A DNA stretch of 64,000 nucleotides, taken from positions 2,292,501-2,356,500 of the forward strand of contig BSQZ01000080.1 of assembly GCA_033239005.1 (NCBI GenBank), given 5' to 3'. Both the position numbers and the translations under genes were made by a program. Shown here in pieces: positions 11,641-22,430 of the stretch. This stretch comes from Lamellibrachia satsuma. Its lineage: Eukaryota > Annelida > Polychaeta > Sabellida > Siboglinidae. A model generated the notes under the pieces. It made no database searches, had not been told where the DNA came from, and saw only the letters and a list, made by a program, of their open reading frames with translations. Numbering within the stretch: the first letter of the stretch is position 1; each line of letters starts with the position of its first letter.

Positions 11641-12620
11641 CCCATGGGATGCTTCCAACTGGCAAAGATGTCGTACAGAACATGTTGTATCTGCTGCGAC
11701 CAAAGCGGGCTGGCCAAATCCAGCGCTCAAGGGATGCAGCAGCGAAATTCCTAGCATAACTGATTGAGGAGCACTGGCTATTCTGCAATATATGGGACTT
11801 TGTGACTCTGATCCAGACTCAGAAACAGAGAACAAATTTCAGTTTCCTCAAGAGACTGGAAGCTTTCAACAAAATGGTAAAACAGGTGTTGGATACCTTC
11901 TGCCATAACCACGTAGTACGCCAGCATCTTGAACTGAAACACGGGGTAAAAATGAATGACATGGAGTGGGCATTTCTTGAAGATCAGAGGACTCAAAAAA
12001 ATATGTACTGCGAAGACTTTGTTGATCGAAAGTGGATTAAAACAATAGAACGCAGGAATCGGGATTTGCAATAGCTCAAAAAATGAGAGAATATGCTGAA
12101 AATGAGAGAGAACTGAGCAAACTAGCTACTACATATGAGGACAGTGAGCAATCAGAGGATGGTGATGAGTATATGGACACAGATCAAACATGTTCTGGGA
12201 GTTCCAGTAATGACGGTGATGATCCTACTTCCACCAGAGCTGAGATCCAGGGGAAGAAGCGACGCCTGTCGTCTATGGCTGCACTTATTCAACCAGGAGA
12301 TGAGCCGGTCTCCAAATATCAGCATGTCTGCGAGAGCATCAGGAAAGTGTGACCCGAGTTCTATGAGACAGTTGACAAGCTAAATAGCTGTTACCACTTA
12401 TCTGAGCCCCAGGCTTCAGCAGCTGTCATCACAGTTGGGAACAACATGTTCGGAAGAAGTTGGAAGCAGCATGACCAGCCAGAGATTATTGATTTGGACA
12501 CCCTGCCTGAATCCAGCAGTGTCCGACAAGCAGGCAAGAGCATCGAAGCACTGGCATTAAACGAAATTGTCAAGATCATGAACTCTGGGTCTGATGATCA
12601 GGTTGTGGGGACGCCAGTGT
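11641..12620 (+). pseudogene. Decayed coding region of unknown family, copy 1
   Basis: Plus-strand protein-like stretches follow in order. The first has LPTGKDVVQNMLYLL...RPKRAGQIQ, with an in-frame stop after KFLA at about 11,755. Next comes a 90-codon stretch (11802-12074) with RQHLELKHGV and FVDRKWIKTIERR. An acidic stretch (12083-12352, ELSKLATTYEDSEQSEDGDE) is followed by a stretch at 12446-12620 (MFGRSWKQHD, DLDTLPESSS, IEALALNEIVKIM). The last two are repeated at 14,584-15,115 with high similarity, which suggests real former coding sequence rather than chance. Stops and frame changes separate the parts. Introns or decay could both explain this. I do not recognise the family. A transposon-borne gene is possible, because the downstream boundary leads into dispersed repeat family A. 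Confidence 0.45.
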
Positions 12621-13493
12621 CCACAGTTGGATGCTCACGGTTTCAAAAATATACAAACAGCAATCACACATATACCATCGGTAAACACAACTTTGGGGAT
12701 AACATACTGAAATAATAGATATCTTCAAGTAAGAAGTACACCTGGTAGATATAACGTTTTTATCATCTATCTTTAAATTAAAGTAGTTGTTGACGTGGAC
12801 GTTTGACGTAAATTACGTGTCTCAGAAGAATAGAACAATAATTACATACAATTGTTACAACGCTATACGTGTTTCGCTTCGTGAAAACAACAGTTGTACA
12901 TTATTGGTGATTGGGGTATACGTCAGAACTCGCATAAACCAGGGAGGGTTATAATATTCAAGGGCGTCAAAATCTGATAGATTTTATTATGACGCCGTCT
13001 AATCTATGTATTCAGACTTACATACAAACACGTAGTAAGCCGACGTACCCAGCTGTTGCGTTTTAGTGCATGAGGTTCTTCACACTAAACAAATACACTA
13101 TCATGCCATATAATTAAAACGTCATGTCATGTTATTAATCTATATGATCACATACTTCGCGTTAGCCTTTTCAGATTGTCAATACAGCTCAACTCACTGC
13201 CACGACCGCTCCTTCCTCTTGGTGTATTTGTGTCCGACCAAACACGTAGTAAGCCGACGTACCGAGCTGTTGATTACAGTGCGTGCGGTTACTAAGGGCA
13301 ACCGGTCTATGACCGAGTGTCATTTGTTCGTTTTGTTCTATAATTGTAGTGACGACAGTTTCAGATTAAAAGGACTGTCTTTGATGTAGACATCAAACAC
13401 ATTCATTATATCTGACATGTCTGAACATGGATCGTTCGACCTGTTAACATTGCCAGGAGTGTCTTCTGTTGAGACATCCTTCCTAATGTATAT

Positions 13494-13497
<4 letters not shown>
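12621..13497. repeat. Dispersed repeat family A, long copy
   Basis: Homologous in order to 31,625-33,050: 'gtccacagttggatgctca', then 'caaacagcaatcaca', 'acaattgttacaacgctat', 'cacgtagtaagccgacgta' and 'caaccggtctatgaccgag'. It ends in a TA tract, like the 60.4-kb copy. No coding sequence. Confidence 0.7.
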
Positions 13498-13590
<93 letters not shown>

Positions 13591-13735
13591 AGTTTCTGTA
13601 TATATATATATATTTACATACATACATACGTACATACATACATACATACATACATACATACATACATACATACATACATACATACATACATACATACATA
13701 CATACATACATACATACATACATACATACAACTTC
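13498..13735. repeat. (TA)n then (CATA)n microsatellites
   Basis: TA run at 13,498-13,586 and a short second TA run, then CATA repeats from about 13,617 to 13,732. Confidence 0.98.
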
Positions 13736-13825
13736 TACCGACAGAAACTTAACAGTTTCTGTTAATTCCGTTACCTTAAAATAATATCGCCATTATAGTC
13801 ACATTTCGTTGTAACCAGGCTTAAA

Positions 13826-14100
13826 TGGGAAATAATGATGGTGGAAGTGGTAGTGGGAGGGAGTGACGATCGGAAACAGTGATGGTGGAAGTAGTAGTGG
13901 GAGGGAGTGACGGTGGGAAACAGTGATGGTGGAAGTAGTAGTGGGAGGGAGTGACGGTGGGAAACAGTGATGGTGGAAGTGGTAGTGGGAGGGAGTGACG
14001 ATGGGAAACAGTGATGGTGGAAGTAGTAGTGGGAGGGAGTGATGGTGGGAAACAGTGATGGTGGAAGTGGTAGTGGGAGGGAGTGACGATGGGAGGAATC
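13826..14100. repeat. Minisatellite related to the 8-kb array, about 6 copies
   Basis: The unit 'gtgatggtggaagtggtagt' plus 'gggagggagtgacgatggg' has the same length and layout as the 44-bp unit at 8.1-9.9 kb but its own diagnostic change (gtggaag for gttgtag). Same family, separate locus. Confidence 0.93.
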
Positions 14101-14583
14101 ACGGAGAGAGAGAATTAATGAATGAATGAGTGGTTGATTGAATCCGTGAATGAGTAAGTCAGTGGGTGACTAAGTGATCGGGTGACTGTTTATTTCAAAC
14201 ATACGTATCGAATCTGTCGTCAGATACAAAGGTTACGGCTGCAAATGCTGATGCAGCTTCTTTCCTCTTACAATTCACCACGTGTCTGTTTTTACTCTTC
14301 CAGGTATGTGAGACCCAAAGTAATTACTTATGTTTTAAAAGCTTACTCATCATTTTCCTGAATAAAAACAGGTGTGGTCGTACTTCAATGAGCAAGACTG
14401 TATATATACATCATTAAAGGGCGTCAAATTAACTCACCCACTCACTCACTCACTCACTCACTCTCTCACCCACTCACCCGTTCACTAATCCAAAGTCAGG
14501 TCCTGTTGCAAGGTGATTTAGCGTTAAATCTTACGCGACGCTGGATGGATCGAGGTATGCGATATGTAACATCGCATCGAGGT
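14101..14583. other. No gene seen; short (CACT)n
   Basis: Spacer with a (CACT)n block at about 14,430-14,485. No recognised coding sequence. Confidence 0.5.
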
Positions 14584-15115
14584 ATGCGATATGCAGAAAA
14601 GGAGAGAGAACTGAGCAAACTAGCTACTACATATGAGGACAGTGAGCAATCAGAGGATGGTGATGAGTATATGGACACAGATCAAATATTTTCTGGGAGT
14701 TCCAGCGATGAAGGTGATGATCCTACTTCCACCAGAGCTGAGACCCAGGGGAAGAAGCATTTCATCTATGGCTACACTTATTCAACCAGGAGATGAGCTG
14801 CTCTCCAAATATCACCATGCCTGCGAGAGCATCATGAAAGTGTGACCCGAGTTCTATGAGACAGTTGACAAGCTAAAGAGTTGTTACCACTTATCTGAGC
14901 CCCAGGCTTCAGCAGCTGTCATCACAGTTGGGAACAACATGTTCGGAAGAAGTTGGAAGCAGCATGACCAGCCAGAGATTATTGATGTGGACACCCAGCC
15001 TGAATCCAGCAGTGTCCGACAAGCAGGCAAGAGCATCGAAGCACTGGCATTAGACGAAATTGTCAAGATCATGAACTCTGGGTCTGATGATCAGGTTGTG
15101 GGGACTTATTCTAAC
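14584..15115 (+). pseudogene. Decayed coding region of unknown family, copy 2
   Basis: Near copy of 12,083-12,615: ELSKLATTYEDSEQSEDGDE at 14,600, a frame change near 14,758 where copy 1 reads KKRRLSS, then MFGRSWKQHD and VRQAGKSIEALALDEIVKI at 14,939-15,075. The shared frame differences suggest both copies derive from one already split or spliced ancestor. The downstream frame runs on into a minisatellite, which is not real coding sequence. Confidence 0.45.
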
Positions 15116-15224
15116 GATGTGTCCAAGAAGCAAGATGCTGGGTCATTTTCTGTTCAGGGCATCACTGTAAATGGAAAATACAGGTCTCCAGAGTCCAGAA
15201 ATAACTTAGCTGCTCTCAAGGTAG

Positions 15225-15900
15225 CAGTCTCCCCCATCGTCTCTCCTTACCCAACCACGACTATCTACCATCGTCTCTACTTACTGAACCACGGCTCTCT
15301 CCTACCGTCTCCCCTTACTCAAAAACGACTCGCCTATCGTCTATCCTTACTCAACCACGATTCTCTCCCACAGTCTCTCTTTACTCAACCACGACTCTCT
15401 CCCACCTCCTCTCCTTACTCAACCACCACTCTCTCCCACCATCTCTCCTTACTACACCACGACTCTCTCCCATCATCTCTCCTTACTCAACAACGACTCT
15501 CTCCCAACGTCTCTCCTTGCTCAACAACGACTCTCTCCCATCGTCTCTCCTTACTCAACAACGACTCTCTCCCATCGTCTCTCCTTACTCAACAACGACT
15601 CTTACCCATCGTCTCTCCTTACTCAATAACGACTATCTCCCATCGTCTCTCCTTACTCAACAACGACTTTCTCCCATCGTCTCTCCTTACTCAACAACGA
15701 CTCTCTCCCATCGTCTCTCCTTACTCAACAACGACTCTCTCCCATCGTCTCTCCTTACTCAACAACGACTCTCTCCCACCGTATCTCCTTACTCAACAAC
15801 GACTTTCTCGCATAGTCTCTCCTTACTCAACCACGACTTTCTCGCACCGTCTCTCCTTCCTCAACCACGACTTTCTCCCACCACCTCTCCTTACTCAACC
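15225..15900. repeat. Minisatellite, 34-bp unit, about 20 copies
   Basis: The unit is 'ctctctcccatcgtctctcc' plus 'ttactcaacaacga'. Because 34 is not a multiple of 3, the long open frames across it simply lack stop codons in all frames. Confidence 0.97.
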
Positions 15901-16780
15901 GTGTTATTCTTTTTGGGCAAGTTTTGGAGATGAATCAGTTCTCAGATCATGATGGACGCTGTCTGCCACCTTGGAAATTTGTGAACATCCTTGCATTGTG
16001 AAAACTAATAATTTGGTGTCATGCGTTTTGTCTCCAAACAATGTCGCTTTACTGTTTTACACACCGTTATCAGGTTGACTGAAAATAAATGTAGAATGCC
16101 TAATTTCGTTACCGCTTTTCTTACAATTTCAAAGAGAGAGGGGGCATATGGGAACGGGGCGGGGGGGGGGGCCAGCTTCATCACCTATTAGTTTACCATG
16201 TTACAACGTAGCCGCGCAACAGGTTAAATGCGGATGACAAATTAAACCCAAAGGGGTGATGGCGTAATGCCGCCCTAAATACGCCACTGAACGAAGTGTA
16301 GGGATTACTATGATAATTCTATAGAGAAGCAAAACCCAATTTAATTAATGCATGGCTTTTACTGCAGTCATTTAAATATTGACAAATTGTGATTGTTCAG
16401 GGATGAGTGGGCCATTGGCTCAGTGTTCCCTCTGATCTAGAGGGTGTTTGTGATAATCCACGATGAACTGCTTTTCTAGATGAAATCAAACAACTGCTTC
16501 TAACGTGAAAACATGTCATTATACTTGGTTATAAAAGCAAGCCATTCACTGTGTCTAGACCTTTGGTCTTTATATTAAAGAATAATCACATCAGAAAGTT
16601 CAGGTAATAATTTACTTTCCACCTCAAAATATGGCGTTCATTCACATTTCAAGTAATTCCCCCTCTCTGCGGATGTCCATTATAGGTGTGTATATTGGGG
16701 ATGGGCCCATTGATTAATGTGACGTAAACTTTGAGGATTCCCAACAGTTACCTGTGGAGAAAAGTTAAATAGCTCACTCC
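15901..16780. other. No gene seen
   Basis: AT-rich spacer with a short poly-G run near 16,160. The last 40 bp (from 'caacagttacctgtgg', about 16,743) match 58,541 onward and start the segmental-duplication homology. Confidence 0.5.
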
Positions 16781-17045
16781 TCCCTGTGACCCACTCCTCC
16801 CAGTCGCCCACTCCTCCATGTGGCCCCATTTATCCATGTGGCCCACTCCTCACTGTAGCCCACTCTTCAAAGTGGCCCACTCCTCCCTGTGGTCCACTCC
16901 TCACTGTAGCCCACCCCTCCCAGTGACCCACCCCTCCCTGTGGCCCACTCCTCCCTGTGGCCCACTTCTCCCTGGAGCCCACTCCTCCCTGCGGCCCAAC
17001 CCTCCCTGTGGCCCACTCTTCCCTGTGGCCCACTCCTCCCTGGTC
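16781..17045. repeat. Minisatellite, 17/18-bp unit (cccactcctccctgtgg)
   Basis: About 15 variable units. A shorter array of the same unit occurs at 58,575-58,815 next to the same flanking sequence. Confidence 0.93.
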
Positions 17046-18196
17046 TCTCCTATTCGACTTCTAGTTACACACACCAGACCGTGTTCTAAAACAAACGATT
17101 ATTAAATAGTTTTCTATGGTCTCAAATAATTTGAAATGTTGGCATAACAGTGTTTTTTATTTACGTGGCGGTGGTCAAAAGTGACGCTCCGCTGAGAATG
17201 TCATTTCCATTACCACACAGCCCTGGTGAGTATGTCAGAGCTAAGCTGCAATCATCGACAGGCAGGAGATGGCGGAACATATTGTTAACTAAATCTGCAG
17301 CACGGCAGCCTTATCCTACCTGGAACGTTAATACAGCATGATGCTTAGTATTGCGGCAAATATGAGGACAAACATGCAAGACCAGTACGTTTATTTACAT
17401 CTATGGTACGGAATATATGGTCATGCATCATCTTCCGTCTTATTTGAAAAATGTCTGGCGATGATGCCTTTTTACGCGTCGTTTGTTGTGTTCGCTCGTG
17501 TTTGCCTCCTCTGTAGAGAGAATCCGGCCGACCACGACGACCCCTCCTTCCCCAGCAAAACATCTTTTGAGACGATTTACCTGAAAAGAGATCACCTCTA
17601 ATTGATTGAGTTGGCAACGTTAAAGTCACATAGCTGTGATAATAGCCAAGTCCATCTTTAATGTAAAATGTTTCATTATATGAATCAGTGGAATAAACAT
17701 CTTTGCAATGAAAAAAAAAACAGAACACATATTAGCATTATTAATACCTGTTGATGTCCTTGCGATGAATGTTACCTGTACAAGATGTATTTTGAATTTG
17801 AAGACTTACGAGATGCTGATATTAATCTGTTTTTAAATCTGAAATAAAGAAAGCTGTTTGAAATGTAAGAAATGCTGATTTCCAACAAATGAATACAACA
17901 TAGATAGATACTTGATGTCTCCATCACTGGGGTAACGCAAGTCGTGGTGCCCTTTTCTAGATCATTCCTTAACTTGTTTTGCAACGACCCAGTGACCCAC
18001 ATTAGAGCTAGACATTCTAACATCATCGTTCTGTAGTTGTATATGATTCGCTCGGTCGGACGTAAACCTCACAATAACTTTCCTCACTCCACCCCTGTAT
18101 TGAGACAACACAGCACCCAGACCGCTATGGCTGGCGTCTGTCTAATACTTGACAGGATGTGAATTTAGTATTCAGCTCCTAAGTTGCTTTCTCTAT

Positions 18197-20202
18197 ACGA
18201 TTCCTCCAAAATTACTAATGGAAACAGTAGAACAAATCAGTATACCACTTGCAAGAGTATTCAACTTGTCATCAAAAGAGGGAGTTGTTCCGTTTGAATG
18301 GAAAGAAGCAAACATCATACCATTATTTAAAAAGGGTTCGAGAAATAAGTCAGAGAATTACAGACCAGTGAGTTTAACGTCAGTGATTTGTAAATTATAG
18401 AAAGGTTAATTAAAGACCATATGGTGGACTTCCTCGTTAAGCATAAATTATTAAATTAATCTCAACATGGATTCCTTAAAGCGAGGTCATGCTTAACAAA
18501 CATGTTATGTTTTTTGGAAGAAATCACTAAGTGGATAGACGTGGGATCGCCAGTAGATATTATCTACTTAGATTTTCAGAAAGCTTTTGACAAAGTGCCA
18601 CATCAAAGATTACTACTTAAATTAAAAGCCCATGGTATCGGGGATAGCATAACTGACTGGATAGAACAATGGCTGACTGACAGAAGACAACGAGTTGTAG
18701 TAGATGGAGAAGTTTCAAATTGGAAATCGGTTTTGAGTGGGGTACCTCAAGGATCAGTATTAGGACCTATATTATTCTTAATTTATATCAATGACTTGGA
18801 CGACAGTATAACAAGTAACGTACTGAAATTTGCGGATGACACAAAACTGTTTAGAAAGGTTAATACTGATTTAACAAGATTTAACAAGATTTGCCATCCA
18901 AGCCAAAGGCCCAGATGGCGAGTGGACAAGGAAGCCATTGGCTTATCGAGAGTCCAACAATGTTCATCTACTTATAGCCCGCCCTCCTGAGATATGTGTC
19001 AACCTTGTTTTTAAACATATTCACGCTGCTAGCAGTTACACAATCTGTTGACAATTTGTTCCATTCATTTATTGTCCTCTGTGAGAACGAGTGCTTCCTG
19101 ATGTCCAATCTACATTGATCCTTTACTAATTTTACCTCATGTCCTCTAGTTCTGCTATCCTTCTTGAGTGAGAAAAACATATTTCTATCAATATTTTCAT
19201 ACCCATTCAATATCTTAAAAACTTCAATCTGATCTCCTCTTAACCTCCTTGTCTCTAGAGTTGTTAAACCACATTCTTTCAGGCGTTCTTCATAACTAAG
19301 GTCTCTCAGTTCTGGAATCAGAACCATTCTGATGGTGATAAACAACATTTACAAAACGATCTAGACAGATTAGTGAAATGGTCTGAGAAATGGCAGATGT
19401 TGTTCAATTTTGGGAAATGTAAATGCCTACATACAGGACATAGGAACTTGAATGTAAACTATAAAATGGGAGATACTGTTCTGGGTACTACTGTAAAAGA
19501 AAAGGACTTAGGAGTTACAATAAGCGCTGATATGAAAGTTTCAGAGCAGTGTGGTATTGCAGCTTCAAAGGGTAATCAAATTCTTGGATTGATTAGAAGA
19601 AACATAACATACAAGGGAAAAGGGTTAATTATACCTCTTTATAAAGCAATAGTTAGACCTCATTTAGAATACTGTATACAAGCATGGAGACCATATCGTA
19701 AGAAGGATATAGGTACGCTTGAACGCATACAAAGGAGAGCAACTAAAATTATTCCAGAACTGAGAGACCTTAGTTATGAAGAACGCCTGAAAGAATGTGG
19801 TTTAACAACTCTAGAGACAAGGAGGTTAAGAGGAGATCAGATTGAAGTTTTTAAGTTATTGAATGGGTATGAAAATATTGATAGAAATATGTTTTTCTCA
19901 CTCAAGAAGGATAGCAGAACTAGAGGACATGAGGTAAAATTAGTAAAGGATCAATGTAGATTGGACATCAGGAAGCACTCGTTCTCACAGAGGACAATAA
20001 ATGAATGGAACAAATTGTCTACAGATTGTGTAACTGCTAGCAGCGTGAATATGTTTAAAAACAAGGTTGACACATATCTCAGGAGGGCGGGCTATAAGTA
20101 GATGAAAATTGTTGGACTCTCGATAAGCCAATGGCTTCCTTGTCCACTTGCCATCTGGTACTTTGGCTTGGATGGCAAATCTTGTTAAATCTTGTTAAAT
20201 CT
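18197..20202 (+). mobile_element. CR1 LINE, 5'-truncated, interrupted by a nested CR1
   Basis: The reverse-transcriptase part reads [43 protein letters not shown] and FADDTKLF. After the nested insertion come KDLGVTIS, PLYKAIVRPHLEYCIQAW and RTINEWNKLS. This is the canonical CR1 order, ending in the 3' UTR and a 'ttaaatcttg' repeat. A 1-bp deletion near 18,398 and a stop near 18,455 show it is not functional. The corresponding host site in duplication copy 2 (about 36,957, 'tctctgtgagattg') is empty, so this insertion postdates the segmental duplication. Confidence 0.95.
18871..19328 (-). mobile_element. CR1 fragment nested in CR1, opposite orientation
   Basis: The sequence is the reverse complement of the last 450 bp of the same CR1 family. 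It starts at its terminal repeat ('ttaacaagatttaacaagat') and is flanked by the 5-bp direct repeat ctgat (18,866-18,870 and 19,329-19,333). At the 5' junction of the insert about ten bases ('cagaaccatt') match neither element, as is common in target-primed reverse transcription. The intact order is visible in the copy at 35.8 kb. Confidence 0.95.
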
Positions 20203-20470
20203 GATTGTTCTCATTCCGCTGCTGCTTCTGTTGTTCTTTTCTGTGGTTAAGCGACTCGACCAGGCCTAGTGTCGGGATTCCTGGGAACGCCTGTCAATCA
20301 TGGCAATCGAGGCGTACCCAACAGTAGCTTTATACACTTGTTCGCATAGTTGTTTGCATATAATCTCACCATAAACAGATTACACGATTAGATGGTCACG
20401 TGTCGCAGTTGTTTAGAATGCCTGATATGGTGGATGACGTGGCCAATATCGATTATTTATTCGCCGTCGG

Positions 20471-20480
20471 CATATATAAA
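20471..20480 (+). promoter_or_regulatory. TATA box of deaminase gene
   Basis: 'catatataaa' lies about 95 bp before the ATG at 20,574. The same block ('gagttgatca', 'tgtgctcaatcg') is kept upstream of copy 2 (37,163) and partly of copy 3 (58,895), so the promoter was duplicated with the gene. Confidence 0.6.
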
Positions 20481-20573
20481 TGAGTTGATCACAGTGGTTG
20501 TGCTCAATCGTGTAGCAGCGCCAGGACCGGTTCAATAGTCTAACAGGAGAAATATCATTTTTGATATCTGAAT

Positions 20574-21128
20574 ATGGCTAACGGTGATTGCTTAAAAAAA
20601 CTTATGGAAACTGCTACCACCGACCGACATCGGACAGTACTGTTGTGCATCGCACAAGTATATAACGGAAACGATATAATCGGATTCTTTGTTAATGGAG
20701 AAGGTAAACATGCGGAGGAGAACTTTGTGAACGATGAAGAATTCCAAGAACGGCTGCAGGAGAAAGCCAAATTCAGCCAAATTCAGCTGTACATAACCTA
20801 TACTCCATGCTCGGAACAAGAACACGGCTGTGCTGAGAAACTGCGTCAGTTTGCGGAAAATGTGCATCCTGTTAAAGTCACTATTAAATGTGTGCATCAA
20901 TACAGCCTTCACGTTCAGGCGAATATAGACGGACTTGTTCGTCTGGACGGTGAACGTAACGTAACACTGGGTGTGATACAGGAGGCTGACTGGAACGCAT
21001 TGTGCCTTCAACTTCGGGTCAACTTCAACAACATCTATGAAGAAGCGTTTGGTAATCTTTGTGTTCCTGGGAGTAATAGAAGGGCAGATCGTCAGAATCA
21101 ACTCGAGCAGGTCATGTACCCGAAGTAA
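20574..21128 (+). CDS. AID/APOBEC-like cytidine deaminase, intact copy
   Basis: Intronless 184-aa frame. It carries the zinc-dependent deaminase signature: H46-A47-E48 (zinc ligand His and catalytic Glu), then beta strand QLYIT and P78-C79...C86 (two Cys ligands). The arrangement of one HAE and one TPCS...CAEKL block, followed by a strand-helix pattern and VIQEADWNAL, fits the AID/APOBEC-like group of animal nucleic-acid mutators rather than CDA or ADAR. An oddity is the PC-x6-C spacing: the second copy has the usual PC-x2-C, and the difference is a 12-bp insertion (near 20,810). No signal peptide is seen. The ATG is chosen because it follows the TATA box by about 95 bp and aligns with the ATG of copy 2. 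Substrate and role (innate defence against DNA elements is typical) are inference. A second frame on the opposite strand is only a shadow. Confidence 0.8.
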   Translation: MANGDCLKKLMETATTDRHRTVLLCIAQVYNGNDIIGFFVNGEGKHAEENFVNDEEFQERLQEKAKFSQIQLYITYTPCSEQEHGCAEKLRQFAENVHPVKVTIKCVHQYSLHVQANIDGLVRLDGERNVTLGVIQEADWNALCLQLRVNFNNIYEEAFGNLCVPGSNRRADRQNQLEQVMYPK

Positions 21129-21280
21129 GTAGACCCCAACTGTAACCGTGTATGCCGGTAAACGAAATAGATGGGAGTGAAGGCAACAATGGACCAATTA
21201 CATTCCGATACTTTCAAGTCTTATTTCGACCAAATAATAATTGCACGTAGCTTGCTAAAACTTATAAAACTAAAACGAGG

Positions 21281-21291
21281 GAAATTCCCGT
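21281..21291. promoter_or_regulatory. kappaB-like palindrome downstream of deaminase
   Basis: GGGAAATTCCC fits the NF-kappaB/Rel consensus exactly. It lies about 150 bp after the stop codon. The matching place in copy 2 (about 37,982) reads gggagactccc. A chance match is possible. Confidence 0.3.
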
Positions 21292-21836
21292 TAAGACTTT
21301 GCATCTGTGGGAGTCAAATGGGAGTCAAAAACAGTCAAATGCACTAATTATATCAAATATGAGAAGAAAATACCAAAATAGGCAATAGACCAGCGTTCTT
21401 GGAGCAAGCATTTGTACACAACACATCTCTATATGCCATTTGGAGACATGCATTGTTTCATATCAACTGTTTACAAAGTCGTTTGACTATTTACTAATGA
21501 TTGATATGTGATTACTATATCTGTTTAAGCGGCCGTCCGGAGTAAAAACACGCTTCCGTTTCAAAGAAACAAAGAGGACGAGACAGAGAAACAGAAGGGA
21601 CATGTTCGTGCTTGGTGGATCTCCGCCGATACGCAGACATATCGAGCACGAGCAAACGGCAAAGGGACGGGAAAATACGCGTCGACAGCAACGAAAACGG
21701 ACGTTTCTGATTAGGCCCTACAGGATTGTGATGTGACGTTGTACCAACATATCTTTGTTAAATGTATACGGTGGTCTAACAATGTATGAATTATATTGAA
21801 ATCATGTAATACGATTACTACAAATGTGTGTCATAA

Positions 21837-21876
21837 TTAGGGTTAGGATTATGGTTAGGGTAGGGGTTAAGGTTAT
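21837..21876. repeat. Interstitial telomere-like TTAGGG stretch
   Basis: 'attagggttagg' and 'ggttagggtaggggttaagg' are degenerate TTAGGG units. The paralogous stretch at 38,535-38,575 is more degenerate. Confidence 0.6.
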
Positions 21877-22216
21877 ACTTATTTGTCACTTTTTATGAAA
21901 TATTATTTGTAAGCACCAACTAATGTATTAATAAGCACACTAAATAAGGTAGCGGGTATTAATGTACTCGTGTGTTTATTGCACTGGGATATCAATCTAT
22001 TCAATAATTAAACTTGCTTACTTACCTACAATTAAGTGAATTAACGTTGTGGCATGATGAGTTCCTTCCAGTGGTCACGGTTTGTCACAACATTGACCAG
22101 ATTAGCCCCACTTAACATGGTGTCCTTCTCAATGATCTTCTCCGAGGACCCGAGGGCTTCTAGAGTAAAACTTGCTACTTCGTCATGACGCATCGCATCA
22201 CCTGCCAGACGAAGAT

Positions 22217-22430
22217 GATGCCATCTGCAAAGATCTGCAATGTAACCAGTAACCACCACGGGGCGCTAATTGCCGGAAAACAACACCGGAAGTGTCCGTC
22301 AGGGGTGGGGTTTCATCTTGTGCGATAGAGGCGCTTTTTTGTTCGTCTCTGGTCGGTAGAAGCATTTTAGCAGGCAAATTAGTTCGTGCTAGTTGTAGCT
22401 GTTAGGGGCGCTGTTTTACGAAAAAAAATG
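22217..22430. repeat. Dispersed repeat family B, copy 1
   Basis: Almost identical to 25,011-25,228 from 'gccatctgcaaag' through 'aacaacaccggaagtgtccg' to 'ggggcgctgttttacgaaaa'. Copy 2 has a short extra 'gcaaaatgtt'. No coding sequence is recognised. The frame at 22,041-22,259 (minus) ends in this repeat. Confidence 0.9.

Larger units (their letters stand above)
17060..21990 (+). repeat. Segmental duplication, copy 1
   Basis: Matches 33,880-38,700 in direct orientation, interrupted by a CR1 in each copy. Shared landmarks: 'cagaccgtgttctaaaa' (17,074 and 33,897), 'cacacagccctggtga' (17,215 and 34,061 onward), 'cattcacttaac'-type intergenic blocks, the promoter 'gagttgatcac' of the deaminase gene, the gene itself, and a 3' flank ending 'caataattaaacttg' (about 22,010 and 38,690). 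Host DNA without CR1 is about 2.9 kb in this copy. Confidence 0.85.

Noticed and set aside
14939..15952. 337-codon plus-strand frame as one protein
   Set aside because: Only the first about 60 codons look like former coding sequence. The rest is a 34-bp minisatellite without stop codons.
20592..21197. 201-codon minus-strand frame opposite the deaminase
   Set aside because: Shadow of the deaminase gene: no known motif, while the plus strand has HAE and PC...C motifs, a TATA box and paralogs.
22041..22259. 72-codon minus-strand frame ending DHWKELIMPQR
   Set aside because: No family recognised, and its start lies in dispersed repeat family B. An isolated exon cannot be excluded, but the support is too weak.
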